A stretch of 32,313 nt of DNA from positions 1 to 32,313 of the forward strand of contig UQZI01000016.1 of the NCBI GenBank assembly GCA_900545555.1, given 5' to 3'. This document shows positions 22,987 to 30,932 of the stretch, one piece after another. The position numbers and the translations under genes are program-made. The notes under the pieces were generated by a model. That model did not search any database. It had not been told where the DNA came from and saw only the letters and a list, made by a program, of their open reading frames with translations. Positions within the stretch are counted from its first letter, which is position 1; every line of letters starts with the position of its first letter. Source of the stretch: an uncultured Collinsella sp. GTDB lineage: Bacteria > Actinomycetota > Coriobacteriia > Coriobacteriales > Coriobacteriaceae.

Positions 22987-24249
22987 TTAAATCAATCGCC
23001 ACAAGCGACTTTTCAGCCGATAAAACAGCGCCGTCGTCAACGTCAGCACCGCCAACATGCCTGCGAATACAATCGCCGGTGTCCATCGATCATATGCGAG
23101 CCCGTAAACCAATTGGCCAATAGGCGTTGCACAGGAAAGGACCATGTAAACGACCGAAAGCACTTTTCCGCAGAGCTCAGTCGGCGCTGCCCGCTGAACA
23201 AACGCGGTAATTTCAACCGACGCAATGCTTGCCCACACCATGACCCATGCCGAACCAACCGCAAACACGGTGAACACGCATACATCTACGCCGAACAGCA
23301 GCGTAACAATAATCGGCGCGACTCCAAAACAGATCATCGCAACATATCGACATATGCCATTGAAAGAAAAACGATGCGGCCAAATGCCGACCAAGCCACT
23401 GCCGGCAAGACCACCCAAGCCCATAGCCACCTCAACTATCCCAACGCAGGACGATTGCATGCCGAGATGCTTTGTAACAATAATGGGAGCGCCAATCGTT
23501 AGCCCAACCAACGCAAAGTTCAAAACAGCCGCAAGCAAAATCACAGCGACCAATGATGCATTTTGCAACAGATACCGAATCGACTCCCAAAAATCGTTTC
23601 GGCATGTCGTACGAGTCGCGCCGTCTCCCATCGTTTCAGATGAGGCATTTTGTTTGAGTGCGACCCCAAACAAGAGAGCTGAAATCGCAAACGACACCGA
23701 CGCGGTTGCGCAAAGAGCATCGATGCCAAAGCACCCATAGACTGCCGTCCCGACCACAGGGCCCAAGATATTGCTCACCATGGTCATCTGCGAAACCAAT
23801 GCAGTGGCCCGCTCAACCTTCTCTTCACCCGCCATGCGCACTGTCTCAATTTGGAGCATTGGCTTTAGCAGCGATTGAACGCCATATTGAACACAAAGTA
23901 TCGCTACTACGACGACCGCAAGAGGCAATGAGTGCTTCATGGGGATAGACAGCAGTGATGCAGTCATCAGAGCAATGCCGAGGGCCATGAGGACCTCGCG
24001 ATGTCTTCCCCTATCCGCCAAGATTCCGCCAGCCGGAGTCGCGAGCACACCTGGTATGAACGCCGTCGCCACGACAGTGCCATATAACGTTGACGATCCG
24101 CTGCAATCGAACAAATATAGCGGATACGCAAAGCACAGCGCCGACAGCATCGAATACGTGCACAGCCGCGCAACAAGAAAGCCAAAAATCCTGATAGATC
24201 GCACTGTTTTTTGCGTCAACGAGACGCTACTCCTCCGCATTCCAGCCAT
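22987..24249 (-). CDS. MFS transporter, drug-efflux type
   Basis: This is a 420-residue protein with about 12 hydrophobic helices. A motif-A-like loop, GGILADRGRHREVLM, follows helix 2. Layout and length match the major facilitator superfamily of drug/proton antiporters. ATG 24249 is chosen because GGGGGTG lies 5-6 nt upstream; the longer frame has no ribosome site. A TetR gene lies directly upstream on the same strand, and two inverted repeats occupy the gap. Exported substrates are unknown. Its A+T content is higher and its codon use less biased than in its neighbours, suggesting possible horizontal acquisition. Confidence 0.9.
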   Translation of the reverse strand: MAGMRRSSVSLTQKTVRSIRIFGFLVARLCTYSMLSALCFAYPLYLFDCSGSSTLYGTVVATAFIPGVLATPAGGILADRGRHREVLMALGIALMTASLLSIPMKHSLPLAVVVVAILCVQYGVQSLLKPMLQIETVRMAGEEKVERATALVSQMTMVSNILGPVVGTAVYGCFGIDALCATASVSFAISALLFGVALKQNASSETMGDGATRTTCRNDFWESIRYLLQNASLVAVILLAAVLNFALVGLTIGAPIIVTKHLGMQSSCVGIVEVAMGLGGLAGSGLVGIWPHRFSFNGICRYVAMICFGVAPIIVTLLFGVDVCVFTVFAVGSAWVMVWASIASVEITAFVQRAAPTELCGKVLSVVYMVLSCATPIGQLVYGLAYDRWTPAIVFAGMLAVLTLTTALFYRLKSRLWRLI

Positions 24250-24266
24250 AAGCCCACCCCCTATAC

Positions 24267-24281
24267 ATACCACTAGTATGT
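24267..24281. promoter_or_regulatory. Candidate TetR operator next to the MFS gene
   Basis: The inverted repeat CATAC-CACTA-GTATG ends about 18 nt upstream of the MFS start codon. It shares the ATAC/GTAT half-sites with the site at 24331-24345. Confidence 0.55.
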
Positions 24282-24330
24282 ATTTAATGACTTGAAAAGG
24301 GCAGCCGTGGCTACCCTCACAAATCAATTA

Positions 24331-24345
24331 CATACCGTTGGTATC
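24331..24345. promoter_or_regulatory. Second candidate TetR operator
   Basis: ATACC-GTT-GGTAT is a perfect 5-bp-arm inverted repeat lying 5 nt past the tetR stop, 64 nt from the first site. It suggests that the MFS gene has its own regulated promoter between the two sites. Confidence 0.5.
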
Positions 24346-24349
24346 TATA

Positions 24350-25012
24350 TTACCACCCGGCGCGGTCCCATACGTCCCAAATCTGCGCCGTTGTCTGAAG
24401 CACTTCTTCCCCCAAATCGAGTCCCACCGCGGCAGCCATCTGCGCCAAACATTGAGCGCGAGCGAGCATTCGATCCTTGGGCTCAAGCGGACGGAACAGC
24501 GGCAGCAGCCAAAGATTCGCCAACAACGATACGGCCTCCGCCGCTTCACGCGGACATTCGCACGCAATGGATCCGTCGGCGATGCCCTCCTCGATCACCG
24601 GCAAGAGATAGCCATCGGCAGACTCGTTAAACGAGCCCTGGTACTGCATCGCCAGAAGACGCGAGCTTTTTAGCGGATCTGCTGCAGGACGCATACGTGC
24701 CCATAGCTCAATTTGTGGAACAACGGACTCGGGAGCGTACAGTCGCTTGAGCTTTTGGGCTCCGGTCATATTACCGACGCCAAGCATCGAGCGGCGGTGC
24801 TCAACAATCGGAGTCATCGCCCGATCAAACGCGGCGTTGAAAATCTCTTCTTTGCTCTTGAAGTGATGATAGACAGCGCCCTTGGTCATGCCGTCGAGAC
24901 GGTCAACGATATCTTGAATACTCGTCCCCTCATAACCCTGTGCGCAGAATAGCTCCAGTGCCGCGTCGAGAATCTTCGCGACCGTCTCCTCGGGATATTT
25001 ATTGCGACCCAT
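24350..25012 (-). CDS. TetR family transcriptional regulator
   Basis: This is a 220-residue protein with an N-terminal TetR helix-turn-helix: ILDAALELFCAQGYEGTSIQDIVDRL and then KGAVYHHFKSKEEIF (to about residue 60). The helical ligand domain follows. ATG 25012 (MGRNKYPEE) is preceded by a modest GGGCGG; the longer frame from 25048 has no ribosome site. The MFS gene 100 nt downstream and the operator-like repeats suggest it represses that efflux pump and responds to its substrate (inference). Confidence 0.88.
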   Translation of the reverse strand: MGRNKYPEETVAKILDAALELFCAQGYEGTSIQDIVDRLDGMTKGAVYHHFKSKEEIFNAAFDRAMTPIVEHRRSMLGVGNMTGAQKLKRLYAPESVVPQIELWARMRPAADPLKSSRLLAMQYQGSFNESADGYLLPVIEEGIADGSIACECPREAAEAVSLLANLWLLPLFRPLEPKDRMLARAQCLAQMAAAVGLDLGEEVLQTTAQIWDVWDRAGW

Positions 25013-25086
25013 AATCCGCCCATCCGCAACGCAAGTCTTGTGCCTCATTGCAGCATTTTAACGTTGCGGATGGCAGACGGTCGATT

Positions 25087-25425
25087 CTACACCGCGGCGG
25101 GGCCATGTTCGCCGGTGCGAATGCGGATGACTTCCTCGACCGGCTCGACCCAGATCTTGCCGTCGCCGACGGCACCGGTGCGAGCGGCGTTGCAGATAAT
25201 GTCAACGATACCGTCGACATGCTCGTCGGCGCAGATGAGGGTGAACTGCACCTTAGGGATCGTGTTGACAAGCAACTCGTTGCCGCGCACGTATTCCTTC
25301 CAGCCATGCTGCGCGCCGCAGCCCTGCACCTGGTTGATGGTCATGCCGCGAACATCGGCAGCAAACAGCGCGTCTTTGAGAACCTCAAGTTTTTCCTGAC
25401 GGACGATCGCCGTGATCTTCTTCAT
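25087..25425 (-). CDS. glnB: PII nitrogen regulatory protein
   Basis: This 112-residue protein has the full PII fold: MKKITAIVR, the T-loop region (about 36-54), the B-loop AARTGAVGDGKIWV (about 84-97) that binds ATP/ADP, and the C-terminal RIRTGE. PII proteins sense 2-oxoglutarate and adenylate charge and block Amt when nitrogen is plentiful. Residue 51, the tyrosine that is uridylylated or adenylylated in many bacteria, is Leu here (RGNELLV), so control by that modification is unlikely. ATG 25425 has AGAGAGG 8 nt upstream. It lies downstream of amt, across a long palindrome. Confidence 0.95.
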   Translation of the reverse strand: MKKITAIVRQEKLEVLKDALFAADVRGMTINQVQGCGAQHGWKEYVRGNELLVNTIPKVQFTLICADEHVDGIVDIICNAARTGAVGDGKIWVEPVEEVIRIRTGEHGPAAV

Positions 25426-25470
25426 AGTGAATTCCTCTCTTTAGTAAAGAAATGAATTGCCATTCAATAA

Positions 25471-25576
25471 CGCGGGTTTTCCAAGTGCCCGAGATTGCCC
25501 CGAAAGAGGAGCGCCGCGTACTTCGGTACGCAAGCGACGGTTTGAGGGGCAAGGTCGGGTGCTTGGGAAAGCCGCG
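25471..25576. repeat. 106-bp palindromic element between amt and glnB
   Basis: The 31-nt arms 25471-25501 and 25546-25576 pair at 28 of 31 positions (25 Watson-Crick, 3 wobble). At the centre a perfect 6-bp stem GCGTAC/GTACGC closes a TTCG tetraloop (25516-25531). The right arm ends 3 nt before the amt stop codon as read on the plus strand (amt stop 25580-25582). It lacks a U-run, so it is not a standard terminator. It could set the amt:glnB expression ratio or stabilise amt mRNA, or it could be a mobile palindromic repeat. Confidence 0.75.
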
Positions 25577-25579
25577 CTG

Positions 25580-26857
25580 CTAATCGAGTCCGGAGAACGA
25601 GGGGTACGCGCTCTCGCCGTGCTGACTCGCATCCAGGCCCAGCGCCTCGTCGGCCTCGTCCACGCGCAGGCTACCGTGGAACAGCGCCTTGACCACCGCG
25701 GCGATCACCAAGTCGAGCATCAGCACAATAACGACCGTCACCACAATGCCCAGAACCTGCGAGACAAGCAGCGACACGTCGCCCGTGTAGAACAGGCCGC
25801 CCTTACCGGTCCACGAGAGCTCCGGCACGCAGAACAGGCCCGTGAGCACACCGCCCAAGATGCCGCCGATACCGTGGCAACCGAACGCGTCGAGCGCATC
25901 GTCGTAGCCGAACTTGGTCTTAAGATGGCTGATGGCCAGATAGCAGACGGGCGATACGATCAGGCCCATGACCAGCGCCGCCCACGGCTCGACAAAGCCC
26001 GCACCCGGCGTAACCACCACAAGGCCCGCAACCAAACCGGTGCTAGCACCCACCAGCGTGGGACGACCGGTGTGCACGCGCTCGACGACAAGCCACGAGA
26101 CCATGCCCGCCGCGCTGGCCGTCACGGTGTTGAGGATGGCGAGTGCCGCCACGGCGTCGGCCTTAAACTCGCTGCCGCCGTTAAAGCCAAACCAACCAAA
26201 CCAAAGTAGACCGGCGCCCAGCGCCACAAACGGCACGTTATGCGGACGGTAGCTCACCATGCCAAAGCCGCGACGACGGCCGAGCATTAAGCAGAGAATC
26301 AGGCCCGTGAGACCGGACGAAATGTGTACCACGTCGCCGCCGGCAAAGTCGAGCGCGCCGATGATGTCGCCGATAAAGGAACCATCGCCGCCCCAAACCA
26401 TGTGGGCGAGCGGCGCATAGACCACGAGCAGCCAAATGCCCAGGAAGGCCGTCATGGCACCAAACTTAACGCGGCCTGCCAGACTGCCCGTAACGATAGC
26501 GGCGGTGATCATGGCAAACGCCATCTGGAAGGCGATGTTGATGATCTGAGGGTAGACGGCACCATCCGCAGCATTGCCCTCGGCCGCCTGCAGCACCTGG
26601 TTGAGCACCGGCAGGCACAGCAACTGGTCAAAGCCGCCAATAAACGGGCTAGAACCGTCGCCACCGTAGGCCAGCGACCAGCCGGCAACAATCCACAGCA
26701 CACCAACCAGGCCAATGGCGCCAAAGCACATAAGCATGGTGTTGATGACATTTTTGCGCCTGGACAGGCCGCCATAGAAAAACGCCAGACCCGGTGTCAT
26801 TAAAAACACGAGCATGGTGCAGATGAGCATAAACGTTGTCGATCCCGTATCGTACAT
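25580..26857 (-). CDS. amt: Ammonium transporter
   Basis: This 425-residue protein has 11 predicted helices and begins MYDTGSTTFMLICTMLVFLMTPGLAFFYGGL (shown for its first helix in part), a classic Amt start. The pore histidines are seen in DFAGGDVVHISSG and FGCHGIGGILGG. Amt conducts ammonium into the cell and is gated by PII. ATG 26857 has AGGGGGAG 4-6 nt upstream; the longer frame from 26971 adds 38 residues without a ribosome site. glnB follows 154 nt downstream. The 198 nt upstream of amt contain several CGTTTC-like repeats but no promoter I can defend. Confidence 0.95.
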   Translation of the reverse strand: MYDTGSTTFMLICTMLVFLMTPGLAFFYGGLSRRKNVINTMLMCFGAIGLVGVLWIVAGWSLAYGGDGSSPFIGGFDQLLCLPVLNQVLQAAEGNAADGAVYPQIINIAFQMAFAMITAAIVTGSLAGRVKFGAMTAFLGIWLLVVYAPLAHMVWGGDGSFIGDIIGALDFAGGDVVHISSGLTGLILCLMLGRRRGFGMVSYRPHNVPFVALGAGLLWFGWFGFNGGSEFKADAVAALAILNTVTASAAGMVSWLVVERVHTGRPTLVGASTGLVAGLVVVTPGAGFVEPWAALVMGLIVSPVCYLAISHLKTKFGYDDALDAFGCHGIGGILGGVLTGLFCVPELSWTGKGGLFYTGDVSLLVSQVLGIVVTVVIVLMLDLVIAAVVKALFHGSLRVDEADEALGLDASQHGESAYPSFSGLD

Positions 26858-27055
26858 TCGCTCCCCCTTGGTCGCATGAACGTTGTCGGCGCTCATGATG
26901 CGGCCGAGGGGCAACTGGTGTAGACCAGATACGGCGTTGTTAAACGCTGCGTTGTCGAATGGAAACGGCACCGCAATCTTGGAAACGGCGCGGCAACGGA
27001 CGCGAAACGAACGGGAAACGTGCGAACGAGAAGGGCGCGCTTGGCTCCGCTCTGG

Positions 27056-28075
27056 CTAGCGCCGGAACAGCTCGCGGGCTCGGTCGCGGAGGTCGGTAGC
27101 TCGAATGACACCCTCGTAACGATTGATGCGCAGACGCGGGAAGGCGTTAAAGAAGCGTAGGTCGCGGCGGCTGAGTGACACGCTCGGTACCGGGCGGCTC
27201 ATGCGCTTGCCGGCAAGGCGACGACCGAGCGACGGACGCGGCATACTCGGCGCGGCATCGGCCACGCGGCGGGCAGCGAGCGCCAGGCCGCGAGCACCAT
27301 CCGAGATAAACGTCGGCATCGAAGTCTTCTCGCGCAGGGCATCGAGCGCCGCGTCGCCCAGCTCGGCCAGCCAAGCGTTAACGGCGCGACCGCGGATATG
27401 CGTCTGCGCCACCGAGTCAATCGCCGAATCGGGAATACGTTCGAGCATAGAGTCGGAGGCGTCGGCAAGCGACTCATTGATGCGGTCGGCAAGGTCGGCA
27501 CGCACACGCTCAAGCTGATCGGACAGACGCCGCCAGCTCGCCAACGAGCACACCGCATCGACCATCATCGCGACCGCGACGATAAAGGCGGCCAAGCGCA
27601 CGATTAGCACCGGCAGATGGCCAAGCAGCCCCAGCAATGCCGGCTCCACTAAACGGCAAATACACAACGCACCCAAGCCAAACGCGCAGGCCCAGTACAG
27701 GCAGATGCGTCCGTGCAGGTTAAACGGCAGATGCGAGTAATCCCAAAAGCGCGCGCCTGTTGTTTTTTCCAACAGCACACCAACACTGTATTCGATCACG
27801 CTGCATACAAGCGCCGCGGCGACAAACTGGCTCGAGGCATCCGGAATCCCGCGCAGCAAAAGCCAGCATGCAATGCCGCCCGCGCCATAGATGGGGCAGC
27901 ACGGCCCCAGCAAAAAGCCACTGTTGGCAAATCGTCCGTGGTTGAGCATGGCGCAGACTGTCGACTCCCACACCCAGCCGCAAAAACCGTAGAAGGCAAA
28001 CGAGAGCACCAGCGCCGAGAGCGGACAGGCGGCAAGCGTCGCGCCGTCAAATGCCATGTCGATCGCGGTTTCCAC
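27056..28075 (-). CDS. CmpB-like membrane protein (putative ABC-transporter type IV family)
   Basis: This is a 339-residue protein. The N-terminal domain (about residues 18-190) has five to six helices. Its motifs are GWVWESTVCAMLNHGRFANSGFLLGPCCPIYGAGG (partly quoted as GFLLGPCCPIYGAGG) and FWDYSHLPFNLHGRICLYW, the signature of the CmpB-type family. Members are named ABC-transporter-like, but no transport function is proven. The C-terminal 150 residues are helical and basic. The start is GTG 28075 with AGGAGAGG 7 nt upstream. It follows the HD gene by 3 nt and is therefore in an operon with it. Confidence 0.85.
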   Translation of the reverse strand: METAIDMAFDGATLAACPLSALVLSFAFYGFCGWVWESTVCAMLNHGRFANSGFLLGPCCPIYGAGGIACWLLLRGIPDASSQFVAAALVCSVIEYSVGVLLEKTTGARFWDYSHLPFNLHGRICLYWACAFGLGALCICRLVEPALLGLLGHLPVLIVRLAAFIVAVAMMVDAVCSLASWRRLSDQLERVRADLADRINESLADASDSMLERIPDSAIDSVAQTHIRGRAVNAWLAELGDAALDALREKTSMPTFISDGARGLALAARRVADAAPSMPRPSLGRRLAGKRMSRPVPSVSLSRRDLRFFNAFPRLRINRYEGVIRATDLRDRARELFRR

Positions 28076-28078
28076 CGT

Positions 28079-28615
28079 CTACCCTCTCCTCTTTTCGCTC
28101 GATTCGCTGTTCACGCCATCGTCAGCCTCGTCCTTGCGCCGCAGACGGCCGGCGACCGTCTCGCACAGAGCGCACCATTTATCGGCCAGGCACACAATCC
28201 ATGCCTCGCGACACGTCGGTGGAACCGGTACCAGCGGAAACATATGGCGCACGATGATATTCCGCTCGCGCGGCGTCAGCTCAAAATCTTCCTCGGCACG
28301 CGCCAGGGCAAAAAATGGATGCCGAAATCCGTGCAGTCGATGGCTCGGATCGGGGTCGTGCCAATCATAGAGAAAGTAATCGTGCAGCAGGGCCCCGCGC
28401 AACAGCGAGGCACGGTCGACCGAAATGCCAGCACGGCCCAAGCACTCGGCAAAGGACAGACTTGCCCGCGCCACCGAGGTCACATGCGTATACACCGTCA
28501 CGTCGCCATGCTGGATAAACTCGCGCGTCAGGTCCAGACGGCCCGCCTGTGCCAGTTGACGGGCAGCATGGTCTACTTCGCACGCGATTTTCTCGGCACG
28601 AGCGACATCGGACAT
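28079..28615 (-). CDS. HD domain protein (putative metal-dependent phosphohydrolase)
   Basis: This is a 178-residue protein. The metal-site pattern runs H (THVTSVARASLSFAECL), HD (LLHDYFLYDWHD), H (RNIIVRHMFP) and D (CLADKWCALCET), which is the HD superfamily arrangement. Such proteins hydrolyse nucleotides or other phosphoesters; the substrate is not known here. ATG 28615 is chosen for GGAAGGAG 5 nt upstream. It is transcribed with the CmpB-like gene. The 228-nt gap to the divergent DXS-like gene should hold both promoters. Confidence 0.85.
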   Translation of the reverse strand: MSDVARAEKIACEVDHAARQLAQAGRLDLTREFIQHGDVTVYTHVTSVARASLSFAECLGRAGISVDRASLLRGALLHDYFLYDWHDPDPSHRLHGFRHPFFALARAEEDFELTPRERNIIVRHMFPLVPVPPTCREAWIVCLADKWCALCETVAGRLRRKDEADDGVNSESSEKRRG

Positions 28616-28843
28616 GCTGTCTCCTTCCAGCGACTCCCGGCGACAAGTCGCAGCCTGCACGCAATGAATAAAATCATCATCGAATTTACTAGTATGGCAT
28701 CGGACAAAACGTTTTGCCCCGCCAGTTGGCGAATTACCGCGCCGCCGTCACATATCAAACGCCAAAATGTGCGAGACTGTCTTGTGCAATTGTGCCGGCC
28801 GAGGGAGCGCCGGCGCTCGATTCGCATGGAGTAACCCACAACG

Positions 28844-30625
28844 ATGCTGCTTACGCAAACGACAACGCCCGAGGACGTCAAGGCTCTTAATCGCGCCGAG
28901 CTCCCGCAGCTCTGCGACGAGATTCGCCACGCCATCCTCGAAAGCTCCGCCGCCGTCGGCGGGCACGTTGCCCCCAACCTGGGCGTCGTTGAGCTTACGG
29001 TTGCGCTCCATCGCGTGTTTAACTCCCCCATCGACAAGATTGTCTTTGATGTTTCGCACCAGACCTACGCCCACAAGGCGCTGACTGGGCGCGCGTACAC
29101 TTATATCGATCCGGAGCGTTATGGTGAGGCTTCTGGCTTTGCCAATCCCGACGAGTCCGAGCACGACTTGTTTGCCATGGGCCATACCTCCACGTCGGTG
29201 AGCCTGGGCTGCGGCCTGGCACACGCTCGTGACCTGGCGGGCGATACGTACAACGTCATTACCATCATTGGCGACGGCTCGCTTTCGGGCGGCCTGGCGT
29301 TTGAGGGCTTTAACAATGCCGCCGAGCTCGACAGCAACCTGATCATCATCGTCAACGATAACGACCAGTCCATCGCCGAAAACCACGGTGGCCTGTATCG
29401 CAATCTGGCCGAGCTGCGCGCCAGCAACGGCACCTGTGAGCGCAACGTTTTCCGCGCGATGGGGCTCGACTACCGCTATCTGGACACCGGCAACGATGTG
29501 TTGGCCCTGGTCGACACGCTGCAGGAGCTGCGCGATATCGATCATCCCATCGTGCTGCACGTCTCCACCGCAAAGGGCAAGGGCTTTGAGCCAGCCCAGA
29601 GCGACCCCGAGCGCTGGCATCATGTGGGTCCGTTTGACATGGCGACTGGGCGCAAGCTCTGCCCGGGCCATCCGAGCGAGCCTGCGCCGCGCACCTATGC
29701 CGACATTACGGGCGAGGCGCTCAGCGCCGCCATCGAGCGCGATCCGCAGGTTGTGGGCATCACGGCTGCCACGCCCTACATCATGGGCTTTACACCCGAG
29801 CTTCGCGCCGCGGCAGGCAAGCACTTTGTCGACGTGGGCATTGCCGAGGAACACGCCGTGACCTTTGCCACCGCGCTTGCGCGCTCGGGCGCCAAGCCAG
29901 TCTTTGGTGTGTACGGCACGTTTTTGCAGCGCGCCTACGACGAGCTGTGGCACGACCTGTGCCTCAACGACGCCCCCGCAACCATCCTGGTATTTGGCGC
30001 GTCGATCTTTGGCACCACGTCCGAGACGCACCTCTCGTTCTTTGATATTTCCATGCTGGGCGGACTTCCCAACATGCACTACCTTGCACCTGCCTGCATG
30101 GAGGAATATCTGTCCATGCTGAGCTGGTCGCTCGATCACCGCGAGCATCCCGTGGCGATTCGCGTGCCGGGCATTGGCTTGGTAAGCCGCCCCGACTTGG
30201 CGCCTGCCGAGGACGCCGATTACGGCGCCGTTCGTTACAACGTGGTGCGCCAGGGTCGCGACGTGGCCGTGCTCGCGCTTGGCGATTTCTTTGAGCTGGG
30301 CGAGCGCGTGGCAAACCGCTTGACTGCCGAGTACGGCATCGAGGCCACGCTCGTCAACCCTCGCTTTGCAACCGAGCTCGACCGCGAGTTCCTCGACAGT
30401 CTTGCCGCTGAGCATCGCGTTGTCGTCACCCTCGAGGACGGCATCTTGGACGGTGGCTGGGGCGAGCGCGTCGCGTGCTATCTGGCCTGCACGCCTGTGC
30501 GCACGCGCACCTTCGGCATCGCCAAGGGCTTCCCCGACCGCTACGACCCCAACGAGCTGCTCGCTCAGAACGGCACGACGGTCGAGAACATGGCCGCCGA
30601 AGCCGTGAGACTACTCAACGAGTAA
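28844..30625 (+). CDS. DXS-like thiamine-diphosphate enzyme with altered active-site residues
   Basis: This is a 593-residue protein with all three domains of 1-deoxyxylulose-5-phosphate synthase. Kept are the equivalents of E. coli His49 (His41), the TPP motif GDGSLSGG...NDND, catalytic Glu370 (Glu335 in VGIAEEHAVT), Tyr392/Arg398 (YGTFLQR), His431 (His396) and Arg478. Changed are Arg420 (Gly385) and Asp427 (Thr392): the usual DRAGxVGxDGxTH is replaced by FGASIFGTTSETH. It may therefore act on a different acceptor than glyceraldehyde 3-phosphate, or it may be a true but divergent DXS. ATG 28844 has GGAG about 12 nt upstream, a rather long spacing. A strong terminator follows, so it is monocistronic. 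Confidence 0.85.
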   Translation: MLLTQTTTPEDVKALNRAELPQLCDEIRHAILESSAAVGGHVAPNLGVVELTVALHRVFNSPIDKIVFDVSHQTYAHKALTGRAYTYIDPERYGEASGFANPDESEHDLFAMGHTSTSVSLGCGLAHARDLAGDTYNVITIIGDGSLSGGLAFEGFNNAAELDSNLIIIVNDNDQSIAENHGGLYRNLAELRASNGTCERNVFRAMGLDYRYLDTGNDVLALVDTLQELRDIDHPIVLHVSTAKGKGFEPAQSDPERWHHVGPFDMATGRKLCPGHPSEPAPRTYADITGEALSAAIERDPQVVGITAATPYIMGFTPELRAAAGKHFVDVGIAEEHAVTFATALARSGAKPVFGVYGTFLQRAYDELWHDLCLNDAPATILVFGASIFGTTSETHLSFFDISMLGGLPNMHYLAPACMEEYLSMLSWSLDHREHPVAIRVPGIGLVSRPDLAPAEDADYGAVRYNVVRQGRDVAVLALGDFFELGERVANRLTAEYGIEATLVNPRFATELDREFLDSLAAEHRVVVTLEDGILDGGWGERVACYLACTPVRTRTFGIAKGFPDRYDPNELLAQNGTTVENMAAEAVRLLNE

Positions 30626-30626
30626 G

Positions 30627-30668
30627 AAAACCTCCGCAAGGGAAGCATCCCTGCGGAGGTTTTTATTT
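30627..30668 (+). terminator. Intrinsic terminator after the DXS-like gene
   Basis: The 12-bp stem AAAACCTCCGCA (30627-30638) pairs with TGCGGAGGTTTT (30652-30663); it overlaps the TAA-adjacent sequence and runs into TTTTTATTTT. Confidence 0.93.
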
Positions 30669-30682
30669 TCGCGGCGCGATTA

Positions 30683-30900
30683 TCTCAATCTGTAACATCT
30701 AGGGCCCGAATTCCCGTCTAACTGTTACAGATCTAGACAAACCATCTTTGCCCCTGACCTTTGTCTCGATCTGTAACAGATAGAGACCTTTTGGCCGTCT
30801 AACTGTTACAGATCGAGACATTCGAATTCCCCTGAAGAGAAAATCTCAATCTGTAACAGTTACTCGGCAAAAATGGCTGCAGATGTTACAGATCGAGACA
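30683..30900. repeat. Array of six CTGTWACAG sites in three tandem units of about 80 bp
   Basis: The cores are at 30690-30698, 30722-30730, 30771-30779, 30803-30811, 30851-30859 and 30883-30891, alternately CTGTAACAG and CTGTTACAG (the first and last each differ at one base). Within each pair the centres are 32 bp apart, and the pair-to-pair period is 81 then 80 bp. Each core is flanked by GTCTCGAT on one side and often TTAGAC on the other. Each pair can form a hairpin. There is no coding potential. It lies between the DXS-like terminator and the promoter of the ABC transporter. Confidence 0.8.
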
Positions 30901-30932
30901 AAACAGCAAGGCATGCCGCTGCATCGGCCAGA

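Noticed and set aside
26858..27055. Sigma-54 or nitrogen-regulator site upstream of amt
   Set aside because: No GG-N10-GC (-24/-12) element with proper spacing was found; the CGTTTC-like repeats are too loose to assign to a regulator.
28748..30415. 555-residue open frame on the minus strand opposite the DXS-like gene
   Set aside because: It is fully antisense to a gene with clear domain motifs, has no ribosome site and no recognisable family. It results from G+C-rich codon bias.
30683..30900. CRISPR array
   Set aside because: The repeats alternate in orientation, are short, have fixed 32/49-bp spacing and there are only six; no cas genes are present.
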